The notes: generated by a model from the letters alone, not told the origin. 64,000 bases of DNA from Curvibacter microcysteis (GCF_028649435.1 NZ_JAQSIN010000001.1), one strand, 5' to 3'; positions 28,091 to 36,769 are shown, counted from the stretch's first letter. A program made the numbers and translations.

Positions 28091-30139
28091 ATGTTTAAGA
28101 AGATTCTGATTGCCAATCGCGGCGAGATCGCCTGCCGCGTCATTGCCACCGCCAAGAAAATGGGCATCAAGACGGTTGCCGTCTACTCTGAAGCCGACAA
28201 GGAAGCCCGCCATGTGGCGCTGGCCGACGAGGCCGTGCTCTTGGGGCCGGCACCCAGCCGCGAGAGTTACCTGGTGGCCGACAAGATCATTGCCGCCGCC
28301 AAGGCCACTGGCGCCGAAGCCATCCACCCCGGTTATGGCTTTTTGAGCGAAAACGAAGCCTTCGCCAAGCGCGTCGAGGACGAAGGCATGGCCTTCATTG
28401 GCCCGCGCCATTTCTCCATCGCCGCCATGGGCGACAAGATCGCCTCCAAGAAGCTGGCCAACGAGGCCAAGGTCAATACCATCCCCGGCTACAACGATGC
28501 CATCGCAGGGCCTGAGCAGGCGGTGGAGATCGCCAAGGGCATTGGCTACCCCGTGATGATCAAGGCCTCTGCCGGCGGCGGTGGCAAGGGCCTGCGCGTG
28601 GCCTTCAACGACAAGGAAGCCTTTGAGGGTTTTGCCAGCTGCCAGAACGAGGCCCGCAACAGCTTTGGCGACGACCGCATCTTCATCGAGAAGTTTGTGC
28701 AGGAGCCGCGCCACATCGAGATCCAAGTCCTGGGCGACAGCCACGGCAACGTGATCTATCTGAATGAGCGCGAGTGCTCGATTCAGCGCCGCCACCAGAA
28801 GGTGATTGAAGAGGCCCCGAGCCCCTTCATCAGCGAGGCGACCCGCCAAGCCATGGGTGAACAAGCCGTGGCCTTGGCGAAGGCGGTCAAGTACCAGTCG
28901 GCGGGCACGGTTGAGTTCGTGGTCGGCAAGGACCAGGACTTCTACTTCCTCGAGATGAACACCCGCCTGCAGGTGGAGCACCCGGTGACCGAGTGCATCA
29001 CCGGCCTCGACCTGGTGGAACTGATGATCCGCGTGGCCGCCGGCGAAAAGCTGCCACTGACCCAAGCCGAGGTGAAGCGTGAAGGCTGGGCCATTGAGTG
29101 CCGCATCAACGCCGAAGACCCGTTCCGCAACTTCTTGCCCTCGACCGGTCGCCTGGTGCGCTTCCAGACCCCGCCCGAGACCATGTTCCAGAGCAACACC
29201 GAGGCGCTGTATGGCGTGCGGGTGGACACGGGTGTCACCGACGGCGGCGAGATCCCGATGTTCTATGACTCGATGATCGCCAAGCTCATCGTGCACGGCC
29301 GGGATCGCAACGACGCGATAGCCAAGATGCGCGAAGCCCTGAACGGCTTTGTGATCCGCGGCATCAGCAGCAACATCCCATTCCAGGCCGCCTTGCTAGC
29401 GCACCCCAAGTTCGTCACGGGCGATTTCAACACCGGCTTCATTGCCGAGAACTACGGCAAGGGCTTTTTTGCCGAAGACGTGCCGCACAGCGATCCGGCC
29501 TTCCTGGTGGCGCTGGCCGCCTTCCAGAACCGCCGCTACCGCAGCCGCGCCACGGGCATCACCGGCCAGTTGGAAGGCCACGGTGTCAAGGTGGGCGAGG
29601 CCTTTGTGGTGGTGGTGCTGGACAAACTGGGTCAGCACCAGCAGCAAGCCGTCAGCGTGACCGACCTCGACGAGCAAGGCCACAGTGCCTTGGTGACCGT
29701 GGGTGACCGCAGCTACCAGCTCAGCAGCGCTTCGCGGCTGGGCGCCATTCGCATCGAAGGCCAGGTCAATGGCGCGCCGTTCACGGCCCAGGTCGAGCGT
29801 GGTTCGGGCAAGAACCCGCTGGCCCTGCGTGTGTCGCACAACGGCACCCAGATCGAAGCCCTGGTGCTGTCGCCACGTGGTGCCGAGCTGCACAAGCTCA
29901 TGCCTTACAAGGCGCCGCCGGACCTCAGCAAGTTCCTGCTCTCGCCGATGCCGGGCCTGCTGGTCGACGTGGCGGTGCAGCCGGGGCAAACCGTGCAGGC
30001 TGGCGAAAAGCTGGCGGTGATCGAGGCCATGAAGATGGAGAACATCTTGTTCGCCACCCAAGACGGCGTGGTCGGTCAGGTGTTGGCCGGCAAGGGCGAA
30101 TCCCTGGCGGTGGACCAGGTGATCCTCGAGTTCGTCTGA
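28091..30139 (+). CDS. pccA: Propionyl-CoA carboxylase, alpha (biotin carboxylase/biotin carrier) subunit
   Basis: ATP-dependent carboxylation of biotin, carried on its own C-terminal domain. The 682-residue protein has the biotin carboxylase domain (1 to about 450: FKKILIANRGEIACRVI; ASAGGGGKGLRVAF; NTRLQVEHPVTECITGLDLVE), a BT linker domain and the biotinyl domain with the EAMKMEN motif, biotin-accepting Lys648. Starts 33 bases after pccB. Complete. Confidence 0.96.
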   Translation: MFKKILIANRGEIACRVIATAKKMGIKTVAVYSEADKEARHVALADEAVLLGPAPSRESYLVADKIIAAAKATGAEAIHPGYGFLSENEAFAKRVEDEGMAFIGPRHFSIAAMGDKIASKKLANEAKVNTIPGYNDAIAGPEQAVEIAKGIGYPVMIKASAGGGGKGLRVAFNDKEAFEGFASCQNEARNSFGDDRIFIEKFVQEPRHIEIQVLGDSHGNVIYLNERECSIQRRHQKVIEEAPSPFISEATRQAMGEQAVALAKAVKYQSAGTVEFVVGKDQDFYFLEMNTRLQVEHPVTECITGLDLVELMIRVAAGEKLPLTQAEVKREGWAIECRINAEDPFRNFLPSTGRLVRFQTPPETMFQSNTEALYGVRVDTGVTDGGEIPMFYDSMIAKLIVHGRDRNDAIAKMREALNGFVIRGISSNIPFQAALLAHPKFVTGDFNTGFIAENYGKGFFAEDVPHSDPAFLVALAAFQNRRYRSRATGITGQLEGHGVKVGEAFVVVVLDKLGQHQQQAVSVTDLDEQGHSALVTVGDRSYQLSSASRLGAIRIEGQVNGAPFTAQVERGSGKNPLALRVSHNGTQIEALVLSPRGAELHKLMPYKAPPDLSKFLLSPMPGLLVDVAVQPGQTVQAGEKLAVIEAMKMENILFATQDGVVGQVLAGKGESLAVDQVILEFV

Positions 30140-30313
30140 ACTTGAGTCTGGCGCCGCTTGCCGCGGCGCCTGCGCATCCTTCCTCCCCCCAGGTGGCCCT
30201 GTCGCGGCCTGGCAGACAGGCTGTTGGTGTTCGCCATGGGGTGGACGCAGCAGCCTTTTTTGATCGCTGCAGGCCTTGCGTCTGCAGTTCCTTGAACGAA
30301 AGAGAAGCTCACC

Positions 30314-30796
30314 ATGACCCGTCCGTTTCAAGTGCTGGGCGTCCAGCAAATCGCCATCGGCGGCCTCGACAAACTGAAGCTGCACAAGCTGTGGGTGGAG
30401 ATGTTGGGCCTCAGCGTGACTGGCACCTTCCGCAGTGAACGTGAGAACGTCGACGAAGACATCTGCGCCATGGGCAGCGGCCCCTTCAAGGTCGAAGTTG
30501 ACCTGATGCAGCCACTGGACGCAGAAAAAAAGCCCGCAGTGCACGCCACGCCACTGAACCACATCGGCTTGTGGATCGACGACTTGCCGCAGGCTGTCGA
30601 ATGGCTCACGGCCCAGGGCGTGCGCTTTGCGCCTGGCGGCATCCGCCGCGGCGCAGCGGGATTTGACATCTGTTTTCTCCACCCCAAGGGCAACGAGGAG
30701 TTTCCGATTTCGGGTGAGGGCGTATTGATCGAGCTGGTGCAGGCACCGCCGGAGGTGGTGAAAGCCTTCCAAGCGCTGGCCGCTTCGGCCTCCTGA
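30314..30796 (+). CDS. VOC family protein, probable methylmalonyl-CoA epimerase
   Basis: Glyoxalase/bleomycin-resistance fold protein of 160 residues with two beta-alpha-beta modules and candidate metal ligands in VQQIAIGGLDKL (Gln-type), NHIGLWIDD (His) and GVLIELVQAPPE (Glu). Co-directional with pccA, after a 174-base gap that shows no intrinsic terminator. The pathway needs an epimerase to convert (S)- to (R)-methylmalonyl-CoA and none is found elsewhere in the operon, so this role is likely, but the sequence is only loosely like standard Mce and the first His is not obvious. A generic glyoxalase is the alternative. Confidence 0.78.
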   Translation: MTRPFQVLGVQQIAIGGLDKLKLHKLWVEMLGLSVTGTFRSERENVDEDICAMGSGPFKVEVDLMQPLDAEKKPAVHATPLNHIGLWIDDLPQAVEWLTAQGVRFAPGGIRRGAAGFDICFLHPKGNEEFPISGEGVLIELVQAPPEVVKAFQALAASAS

Positions 30797-30837
30797 GGCG
30801 CCAGCGGCGTGTGTTCTGAACACTTTCACATCAACAT

Positions 30838-30873
30838 TCAAGAACTTATCAAAAATGCCGAATAAGTTCTTGA
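30838..30873. repeat. Perfect 12-bp inverted repeat upstream of the chemoreceptor gene
   Basis: TCAAGAACTTAT (30838-30849) and its exact complement ATAAGTTCTTGA (30862-30873) are separated by 12 bases. No T-run follows on either strand, so it is not an intrinsic terminator. It lies 42 bases after the VOC gene and 145 before the chemoreceptor start; an operator or RNA hairpin are both possible. Confidence 0.7.
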
Positions 30874-31017
30874 GATGACCGGTGGTGTTCTACATGCGAT
30901 GAAGTGCTAAAAATCCTAGGGTTTATCAGGATGCAATTCGTCGGTTGGGTCCTGACTCTCCGCTCTATTCAAGCCAAAATCTACACATAAAACCGCAAAA
31001 TTAATTTTGGAAATGAT

Positions 31018-33345
31018 ATGAGTTCTGCCGCTTTTTGGCGCCCGGGTACGGCCTTGATGCTGCGCATGCGTTTGCCAGCCAAGCTGCTGTGGTTGTCAGC
31101 CATGTTGTTGATTCCACTCGTGCTGGTCTGCCTGCAACTCATGCAGCGGATTCAGGATGACCTGAACTTCATGGCCCAGGAGCAGGCTGGCGTGAAGGTG
31201 CTGGAGCCGCTTTTCAAGCTGACCCAGGAGGCGCAAAAGCACCGCGGTCAAACCAATATGCTGTTGTCTGGCAATACCGCAGCGGCGGCGGCGCTGGACC
31301 AGACCGGCAGCCGTTTGCGGCAAGCCTTGAACGACTCGAAGGGCGCGCTGGGTTCGGCGGGCTTGGGGTTGGAGAGTGACTGGAGCCGCCTGGTCTCTCG
31401 CATCGAGGCCCTGCCCAGCTTGCGTCAAGGAGAGCGTCAGGCTGCTTTCTCCGAACACACGGCCGTCATCGATGAACTGCGCCGCCTCGCCTACACCGTG
31501 GGCGAGCGCTCCGGTTTGCTGTTTGACCCTGACCCGGTGACCTACCTGCTGATCGACATGGCGGTGTCTCGCGTCATTCCCTGGACTGAGCGTTTGGGTC
31601 AGTTGCGTGGCCTGGGTTCAGGCGTTTTGAGTCAGAGCAACCCCGACCCTCAGGGCTTGGGACGCTTGCAAGCCCAGATCGAGGCCTTGGCTCGCGAGGT
31701 GGGGGATGTTCGATTTGCGATGCAGTTGCTCAACGCTCGCCAAGAGGGCCAGGGCAAAGATGAGGCGGCGCTGGCCAGCAGCCAATCCTTCCAGGCCCTC
31801 GCCGCGAAGGCTTTTCCGGCAGCAGGCGGGGTGGCGGAACCTCGCCTGGCCTCGGCGGACTTTTTCAGCCAAGGGACACAGGCCATTGAAGAGGCTGGGC
31901 GCTATGGGGTGCAGGTGCTGTCCCAAATCGACAGCCGTTTGCTGGACAGGGCCGAGGCCCAGCGTCAGCAGCGCTTGATCTACATCTGCGTCACCTTGTT
32001 GGGTATTGGCTTTTTGCTTTATTTGCTGGGGGCGTTCTACCGCAGCTTCGTCTTGAACTTCCGTCAGGTGGTCGATGCGATGCATTCGGTGGCGCAGGGC
32101 GCCCTGCGGGTCAAGGTCACGGTGGCTGGGCGTGATGAACTGGCTGAGTTGGCCGGCTTGCTGCAAAAGATGACCCAGACCTTGTCGGGCATGGTCGCCG
32201 ATGTGCGCAGCAATGCCGCCCTGGTGTCCCATGCGGGCAGCAGCCTGGCCGTGGGCAGCAAGGCCTTGTCGGACCGCACCGAGCAGCAAGCGGCCAACTT
32301 GGAGCAGACCGCGGCCAGCGTCGAGCAATTGGCTGGCACTGTGGAGCACAACGCGGGCATTGCCCAGCAGGCCAATCAACGGGCTGCCCAGGTGCGTGAT
32401 GCAGCCGAGGCAGGGGCCTCCGCCATGGGGCGGGCTGTGGCCTCGGTGGAGGGCGTCCAAAGCAGTGCCAGCAAGATGGGTGAAATCATCAGCGTGATCG
32501 ACAGCCTGGCCTTCCAAACCAACATCTTGGCCCTCAATGCTGCCGTTGAAGCGGCCAGGGCAGGGGAGCAGGGTCGGGGTTTTGCCGTGGTGGCTGCCGA
32601 GGTGCGCTCTCTGGCGCAGCGCTCAGCGGCTTCTGCGCGTGAAATCCGCCAGCTCATCAGCTCTTCTTCTGAGCAAGTCGAAACCAGTGTGGACCTGATC
32701 CGTGCCGCTGGTGACAGCATGAAGAACATCACCGAGGGCATTCGCTCGGTGGCCGGCAGCATGGCCGAGATATCAGCCCTCAGTTCTGAGCAAAGCGCGG
32801 GCTTGAGTGAGATCACCCTGGCCGTGCAGCAACTCGACCAAATCACCCAGCGCAATGCCCAGATGGTGGAGTCCTCGGTCCAGGAAACGGTCCTGCTCGA
32901 AAGCCGGGCGACCACCCTCGCGCAGTCTGTGTCGTCTTTTGTGCTCCAACAAGGCACGGCCGACGAAGCGGAGGCCTTGGTACACCAGGCCATGGCCTTG
33001 GCGCAGAGCAGCTCGCTGGAGTCCTTCCTGCGGCAGGTCAGTGATCCGTCACAGCCCTTCTTTGATCGAGACATGTACGTCTTTGCGCTCGATGAAGGGG
33101 GCCATTACCGCGCGTTTGGCGGCCAGCCAGCCCGGGTCGGCACCCGGGTGCAGGATTTGCCGGGTATCGACGGCCAGGCACTGCTCAATCGCATCATGGA
33201 GCGGGCTCAGCAAGGCGCGGGTTGGGTGGAGTACGACATCACCAACCCGGCGACCGGTCAGATGCAGACCAAGATGTCTTATGTGCAGGAGTTCAAGGGC
33301 CTGTACGTGGGGTGCGGGGTTTACAAGACCCTGGCAGGGGGCTGA
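31018..33345 (+). CDS. Methyl-accepting chemotaxis protein with C-terminal Cache-like domain
   Basis: The 775-residue chemoreceptor has membrane helix 1 (about 20-42), a periplasmic region of about 280 residues, helix 2 (about 323-345), HAMP (about 346-398) and the cytoplasmic signalling domain with the hairpin-tip sequence SLAFQTNILALNAAVEAARAGEQGRGFAVVA. Beyond the signalling domain, residues about 670-775 form a second sensor resembling a single Cache domain (DRDMYVFALDEGGHYRAFGG; WVEYDITNPATGQMQTKMSYV; GLYVGCGVYK). A sensor after the signalling domain is uncommon. GGAAA precedes the ATG at 31018. Confidence 0.93.
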   Translation: MSSAAFWRPGTALMLRMRLPAKLLWLSAMLLIPLVLVCLQLMQRIQDDLNFMAQEQAGVKVLEPLFKLTQEAQKHRGQTNMLLSGNTAAAAALDQTGSRLRQALNDSKGALGSAGLGLESDWSRLVSRIEALPSLRQGERQAAFSEHTAVIDELRRLAYTVGERSGLLFDPDPVTYLLIDMAVSRVIPWTERLGQLRGLGSGVLSQSNPDPQGLGRLQAQIEALAREVGDVRFAMQLLNARQEGQGKDEAALASSQSFQALAAKAFPAAGGVAEPRLASADFFSQGTQAIEEAGRYGVQVLSQIDSRLLDRAEAQRQQRLIYICVTLLGIGFLLYLLGAFYRSFVLNFRQVVDAMHSVAQGALRVKVTVAGRDELAELAGLLQKMTQTLSGMVADVRSNAALVSHAGSSLAVGSKALSDRTEQQAANLEQTAASVEQLAGTVEHNAGIAQQANQRAAQVRDAAEAGASAMGRAVASVEGVQSSASKMGEIISVIDSLAFQTNILALNAAVEAARAGEQGRGFAVVAAEVRSLAQRSAASAREIRQLISSSSEQVETSVDLIRAAGDSMKNITEGIRSVAGSMAEISALSSEQSAGLSEITLAVQQLDQITQRNAQMVESSVQETVLLESRATTLAQSVSSFVLQQGTADEAEALVHQAMALAQSSSLESFLRQVSDPSQPFFDRDMYVFALDEGGHYRAFGGQPARVGTRVQDLPGIDGQALLNRIMERAQQGAGWVEYDITNPATGQMQTKMSYVQEFKGLYVGCGVYKTLAGG

Positions 33346-33444
33346 GCCCTGCACCGCGCCGCCACTGGCGATGGGCCATGGACCTCATACCGTCCATGTC
33401 CTAGCCTCCTGCCAATGTGTCGGCCAATGAGCGCCAAAGCCCGC

Positions 33445-34125
33445 TCAATCGGAGGGGCCGTCCTCGTCCGACACGCTGGCGCGGCGGGCGCGGGATTTGG
33501 CCAGCGCGGCCTCAATCAAGGCCCGCTTGCGCTCCAACACGGTGGGGTCGCTCAGGCGTGAATGGGCCGCGATGTCGTGCACCTTGGCCTCGGCCTCGCT
33601 GCGCAAGCGGGCATCATTCTCAGCTTGCTCGCGGGCCGTGCGGGCTTGGTGCTGCTGGTAGCGCGCCAAAGCCCGCTCGGCCTGTGCACCGGACCAGGCC
33701 GCCCAGCCTGTCAAGGGGCCGCTGACGTCTTCCAGTTCAATGCAGTCCACGGGGCAGGCCGGTACGCAGAGCTCGCAGCCAGTGCACTCGTTTTCAATCA
33801 CCGTGTGCATTTGCTTGTTGCTGCCCACAATGGCGTCGGTCGGGCAGGCCTTGAGGCAGAGGGTGCACCCAATGCACCAGGCCTCGTCAATGAAGGCGAC
33901 CAAGCGAGGACCCTCCTGGCCGTGCTCGGGCGACAGCGCTTGCACAGGGCGCCCGGTCAGCGCTGCAAGGCGCGCCACACCCTCGGCCCCGCCGGGGGGG
34001 CACTGGTTGATCCCAGCCTGGCCTGCGGCCAGGGCTTGGGCATAAGCGCGGCAGTCGGGGTAGCCGCAGCGTGTGCACTGCGTCTGCGGCAGGGCCGCAT
34101 GCAGTTGTTCAATCAGCGAAAGCAC
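33445..34125 (-). CDS. RnfB/RsxB-like polyferredoxin, stand-alone
   Basis: Iron-sulfur protein of 226 residues. An N-terminal four-Cys [4Fe-4S] module (CTRCGYPDC, Cys17/20/25, and Cys42) is followed by two ferredoxin-type clusters (CIGCTLCLKACP and CTGCELCVPACP). The C-terminal 75 residues are a charged Ala/Arg/Glu helix region. Unlike RnfB of complete Rnf complexes, it lacks an N-terminal membrane anchor, and no other rnf genes are here. GTG start at 34125, 7 bases after the phaZ stop, so it is probably co-transcribed with phaZ. The redox partner is unknown. Confidence 0.85.
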   Translation of the reverse strand: MLSLIEQLHAALPQTQCTRCGYPDCRAYAQALAAGQAGINQCPPGGAEGVARLAALTGRPVQALSPEHGQEGPRLVAFIDEAWCIGCTLCLKACPTDAIVGSNKQMHTVIENECTGCELCVPACPVDCIELEDVSGPLTGWAAWSGAQAERALARYQQHQARTAREQAENDARLRSEAEAKVHDIAAHSRLSDPTVLERKRALIEAALAKSRARRASVSDEDGPSD

Positions 34126-34132
34126 CGGTCCG

Positions 34133-35632
34133 TCAGGCCTTCTTCGCGCCGCTGCGACGTGCCGCGGACACCGGCTTGGCTGTGCTGCGCGCGCTGGTCG
34201 ATGGCTTGCGGCTGGCGGCCGAGCTGGGGCCAGCCACAGCCTTGACAGCGGTCACGGGCGCTTCTTTGGGCGTAGTCACCGCTGCGGCGGTGGTGGCCGC
34301 CACTTTGGGCGCAGGGGTGCTTTCAACTGCCGGGGCGGGCACGCTGGCAGGGGCCACCGCCTTGGCTTGAGGCTGGTGGTCCAGGATGAAGCGCTTCACC
34401 ACGGGGTACACCACCTCGCGCCAACGGCGGCCACTGAAGATCCCGTAATGGCCGGCACCTTTGGCTTCCAGGTGCTTTTGCTGGTCGGCCGGGATGCTGG
34501 CGCACAGGTCGTGGGCGGCTTCGGTTTGGCCCGAGCCGGAGATGTCGTCCAGCTCACCTTCAACGGTCAGCAGGGCCGTGGTTTTGATGTCCTGCGGGCG
34601 CACGCGTTCGACTTGGCCCTGCGGGTTGCGCACGTCCCAGGTGCCCTTGACCAGCTTGAAGTCTTGGAAGACGGTTTGGATGGTTTCGAGGTAATAGTCC
34701 GCGTCCATGTCGAGCACGGCGTTGTACTCGTCATAGAACTTGCGGTGGGCTTCGACGCTGGCATCGTCGCCCTTGATCAGGTCTTTGAAGTAGTCGTAGT
34801 GGCTGGTGGCGTGGCGGTCCGGGTTCATGGCCACGAAACCGGTGTGCTGCAAGAAGCCCGGATAGACGCGGCGGCCAGCCCCTGGGAAGGTGTGCGGCAC
34901 GCGGTAGATCACATTGTTTTCAAACCACTCATAGCTCTTGGTGGTGGCCAGGTTGTTCACCGCCGTGGGCGACTTGCTGGCGTCGATGGGGCCGCCCATC
35001 ATGGTCATGGACAGCGGTGTGGTCTCGCCCCGCGAGGCCATCAGCGACACGGCGGCCAGCACCGGCACGGTGGGCTGGCACACGCTGATCACGTGGCAGT
35101 TGCCATAAGCACCCTGCAGGTGGCGGATGAAGTCCTGCACGTAGTTGACGTAGTCGTCGAGGTGGAATTCACCGTCGGCCAGGGGCACCAGGCGGGCGTT
35201 TTTCCAGTCGGTGATGTAGACCTTGTGGTCCTTGAGCATGGTGCGGACCGTGTCGCGCAGCAAGGTGGCGTAGTGGCCGGACAGCGGCGCCACGATCAAC
35301 ACCACGGGCTGGCCCTTGAGCTTGGTCAGGGTGGCCGTGTCGTCCGAAAAGCGCTTGAAGCGGCGCAGTTCACAAAAAGGTTTATCGACTTCGATGCGCT
35401 CATGGATCGCCACGCCCACACCGTCCACATCCACCGTGTTGATACCGAACACGGGCTTTTCGTAGTCCTTACCCAGGCGGTACATCAGGTCGTAACCGGC
35501 GGACATCCGCTGGGCGAAGGGAACCTGGCTCAGCGGGAAGGCTGGGTTGTTCAGCATCTTGGCCGCAGCCTGGGCGAAATCGGAAAACGGCTCCATCAAG
35601 GAGCGTTGGGTTTCATAGACTTGGTAAAGCAT
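34133..35632 (-). CDS. phaZ: Intracellular polyhydroxyalkanoate depolymerase
   Basis: Mobilises stored poly(3-hydroxybutyrate) granules. The 499-residue protein has the alpha/beta-hydrolase-like PHB depolymerase domain (1 to about 420). The nucleophile is Cys185 in VISVCQPTVPVL, matching the Cys of Cupriavidus necator PhaZa1 rather than a lipase Ser; Asp362 (EGELDDISG) and His395 (KGAGHYGIFSG) complete the triad. An Ala/Pro/Thr/Lys-rich tail of about 75 residues ends in SAARRSGAKKA and is absent from shorter homologues as I know them. The ATG at 35632 was chosen; the frame continues open upstream but into the promoter. Confidence 0.92.
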   Translation of the reverse strand: MLYQVYETQRSLMEPFSDFAQAAAKMLNNPAFPLSQVPFAQRMSAGYDLMYRLGKDYEKPVFGINTVDVDGVGVAIHERIEVDKPFCELRRFKRFSDDTATLTKLKGQPVVLIVAPLSGHYATLLRDTVRTMLKDHKVYITDWKNARLVPLADGEFHLDDYVNYVQDFIRHLQGAYGNCHVISVCQPTVPVLAAVSLMASRGETTPLSMTMMGGPIDASKSPTAVNNLATTKSYEWFENNVIYRVPHTFPGAGRRVYPGFLQHTGFVAMNPDRHATSHYDYFKDLIKGDDASVEAHRKFYDEYNAVLDMDADYYLETIQTVFQDFKLVKGTWDVRNPQGQVERVRPQDIKTTALLTVEGELDDISGSGQTEAAHDLCASIPADQQKHLEAKGAGHYGIFSGRRWREVVYPVVKRFILDHQPQAKAVAPASVPAPAVESTPAPKVAATTAAAVTTPKEAPVTAVKAVAGPSSAASRKPSTSARSTAKPVSAARRSGAKKA

Positions 35633-35652
35633 GGGGCGACCCGAATTCGTTA

Positions 35653-35696
35653 TGTTGCAGTGCAGCAATATACCAGCAGAAGGGCGGTTCTGTCTG
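35653..35696 (-). promoter_or_regulatory. phaZ promoter with overlapping TGC-rich palindrome (PhaR-like operator)
   Basis: On the minus strand: -35 CAGACA (35691-35696), 18-base spacer, -10 TATATT (35667-35672) with TGG extension. Touching the -10 is a 15-base near-palindrome at 35653-35667 (plus strand TGTTGCAGTGCAGCA), symmetric except for one pair. Position over the start site suits a repressor; PhaR, the PHB regulator known to bind TGC-type sites, is the obvious candidate (inference). Confidence 0.5.
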
Positions 35697-35789
35697 GAGG
35701 ACAAACACCAATGCCGTGTCGGATTCGAGCCTCGGGAACTTGTTGTCTGGCCGCTTATCTGCCAAATAGGTATAAAAATAGACGAAGCT

Positions 35790-36689
35790 ATGCACAGAAG
35801 ACTGTTTACTTGCTCAGGTTTGGCGCTGAGCGCTGCGATTGGAGTGTCCCCCATGAGACTGGCCGCTGCGGCTGACGCATTTCGGGCCTTGCCCAAGACG
35901 GCCCGCATGCCGGTGATGTTTGTGGGGCACGGCAGCCCCATGAATGCCATTGACGACAACACCTACCGTCGCACCTGGAGCACTCTGGGGACCGAATTCG
36001 GTCGTCAGCACCCGGTGCCGAAATTGATCTTGTGCATCTCAGCCCACTGGGTCAGTCGCGGCACATGGCTCACGGCCATGGAACACCCCAAAACCATCCA
36101 TGACTTCGGCGGCTTTCCGCAGGCCTTGTTTGATCAACAGTACCCTGTGCCTGGCTGGCCTGGTGCGGCGCGGGACATCCAAGCCACCCTGAAGCCGACG
36201 GCGGTCCAATTGGATGTGGATCAGTGGGGTCTGGACCATGGCACCTGGTCTGTGCTCAAGCCCATGTTCCCGTCGGCCAGCATCCCAGTGATCCAAATGA
36301 GCCTGGATGCGGGGCGCAGCCCGAGTGAACTCTTCGCGCTGGGTCAGCAACTCAAAGGCTTGCGCGAGCGCGGCGTCTTGATTGTGGGCAGTGGCAACAT
36401 CGTGCACAACCTGCGCGCGGTGCGCCGTGATGCTGCGCCCACCCAGGTCTATGACTGGGCACAGGAATTTGACGCCCATGTGCAAGGGCAATTGAAGCGC
36501 GGTGAATTGGCAGCCTTGTCGGGCTTTGAGTCCCTGGGCAGCGTGGCGCGCATGGCCCACCCCACGGCCGAGCATTTCTGGCCCCTGTTGGTGGCGGCTG
36601 GCGCCGCGGATCCGAAAGAGATGCCGCGCTTCTTCAACGACACTTTTCAGTTCGCATCGATTTCGATGCGTTCTGTGCTCTGGGGCTGA
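35790..36689 (+). CDS. LigB/DODA-type extradiol ring-opening dioxygenase family protein
   Basis: Member of the class III extradiol dioxygenase (LigB, YgiD/DODA) family. The 299-residue product has metal-site histidines in FVGHGSPMNAI, ISAHWVSRG and GSGNIVHNLR and the family block DFGGFPQALF. From the ATG at 35790 the N-terminus MHRRLFTCSGLALSAAIG looks like a signal with an Arg-Arg-x-Phe start, unusual for this normally cytoplasmic family; an internal start would remove it. Some YgiD-type enzymes cleave DOPA; the substrate here is unknown. Confidence 0.85.
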   Translation: MHRRLFTCSGLALSAAIGVSPMRLAAAADAFRALPKTARMPVMFVGHGSPMNAIDDNTYRRTWSTLGTEFGRQHPVPKLILCISAHWVSRGTWLTAMEHPKTIHDFGGFPQALFDQQYPVPGWPGAARDIQATLKPTAVQLDVDQWGLDHGTWSVLKPMFPSASIPVIQMSLDAGRSPSELFALGQQLKGLRERGVLIVGSGNIVHNLRAVRRDAAPTQVYDWAQEFDAHVQGQLKRGELAALSGFESLGSVARMAHPTAEHFWPLLVAAGAADPKEMPRFFNDTFQFASISMRSVLWG

Positions 36690-36723
36690 GTCAGCTCGGT
36701 CGGGCAGATTCACTGGCCCCATG

Positions 36724-36749
36724 AAAAAGCCGCCCGAAGGCGGCTTTTT
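36724..36749. terminator. Bidirectional terminator between dioxygenase and aminotransferase genes
   Basis: Perfect 11-bp stem AAAAAGCCGCC/GGCGGCTTTTT with a CGAA tetraloop at 36735-36738. It serves both convergent genes. Confidence 0.9.
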
Positions 36750-36769
36750 GCTCAGCGGCTGGCGCGTGC

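Noticed and set aside
26399..29296. A 965-codon minus-strand open frame across pccB and pccA
   Set aside because: His/Gly/Val/Leu-rich translation typical of antisense shadows; both plus-strand genes are complete and strongly recognised.
30140..30313. Hairpin after pccA (GGCGCCG/CGGCGCC type) as a terminator
   Set aside because: No U-tract follows, so it is not an intrinsic terminator; the VOC gene may still be co-transcribed.
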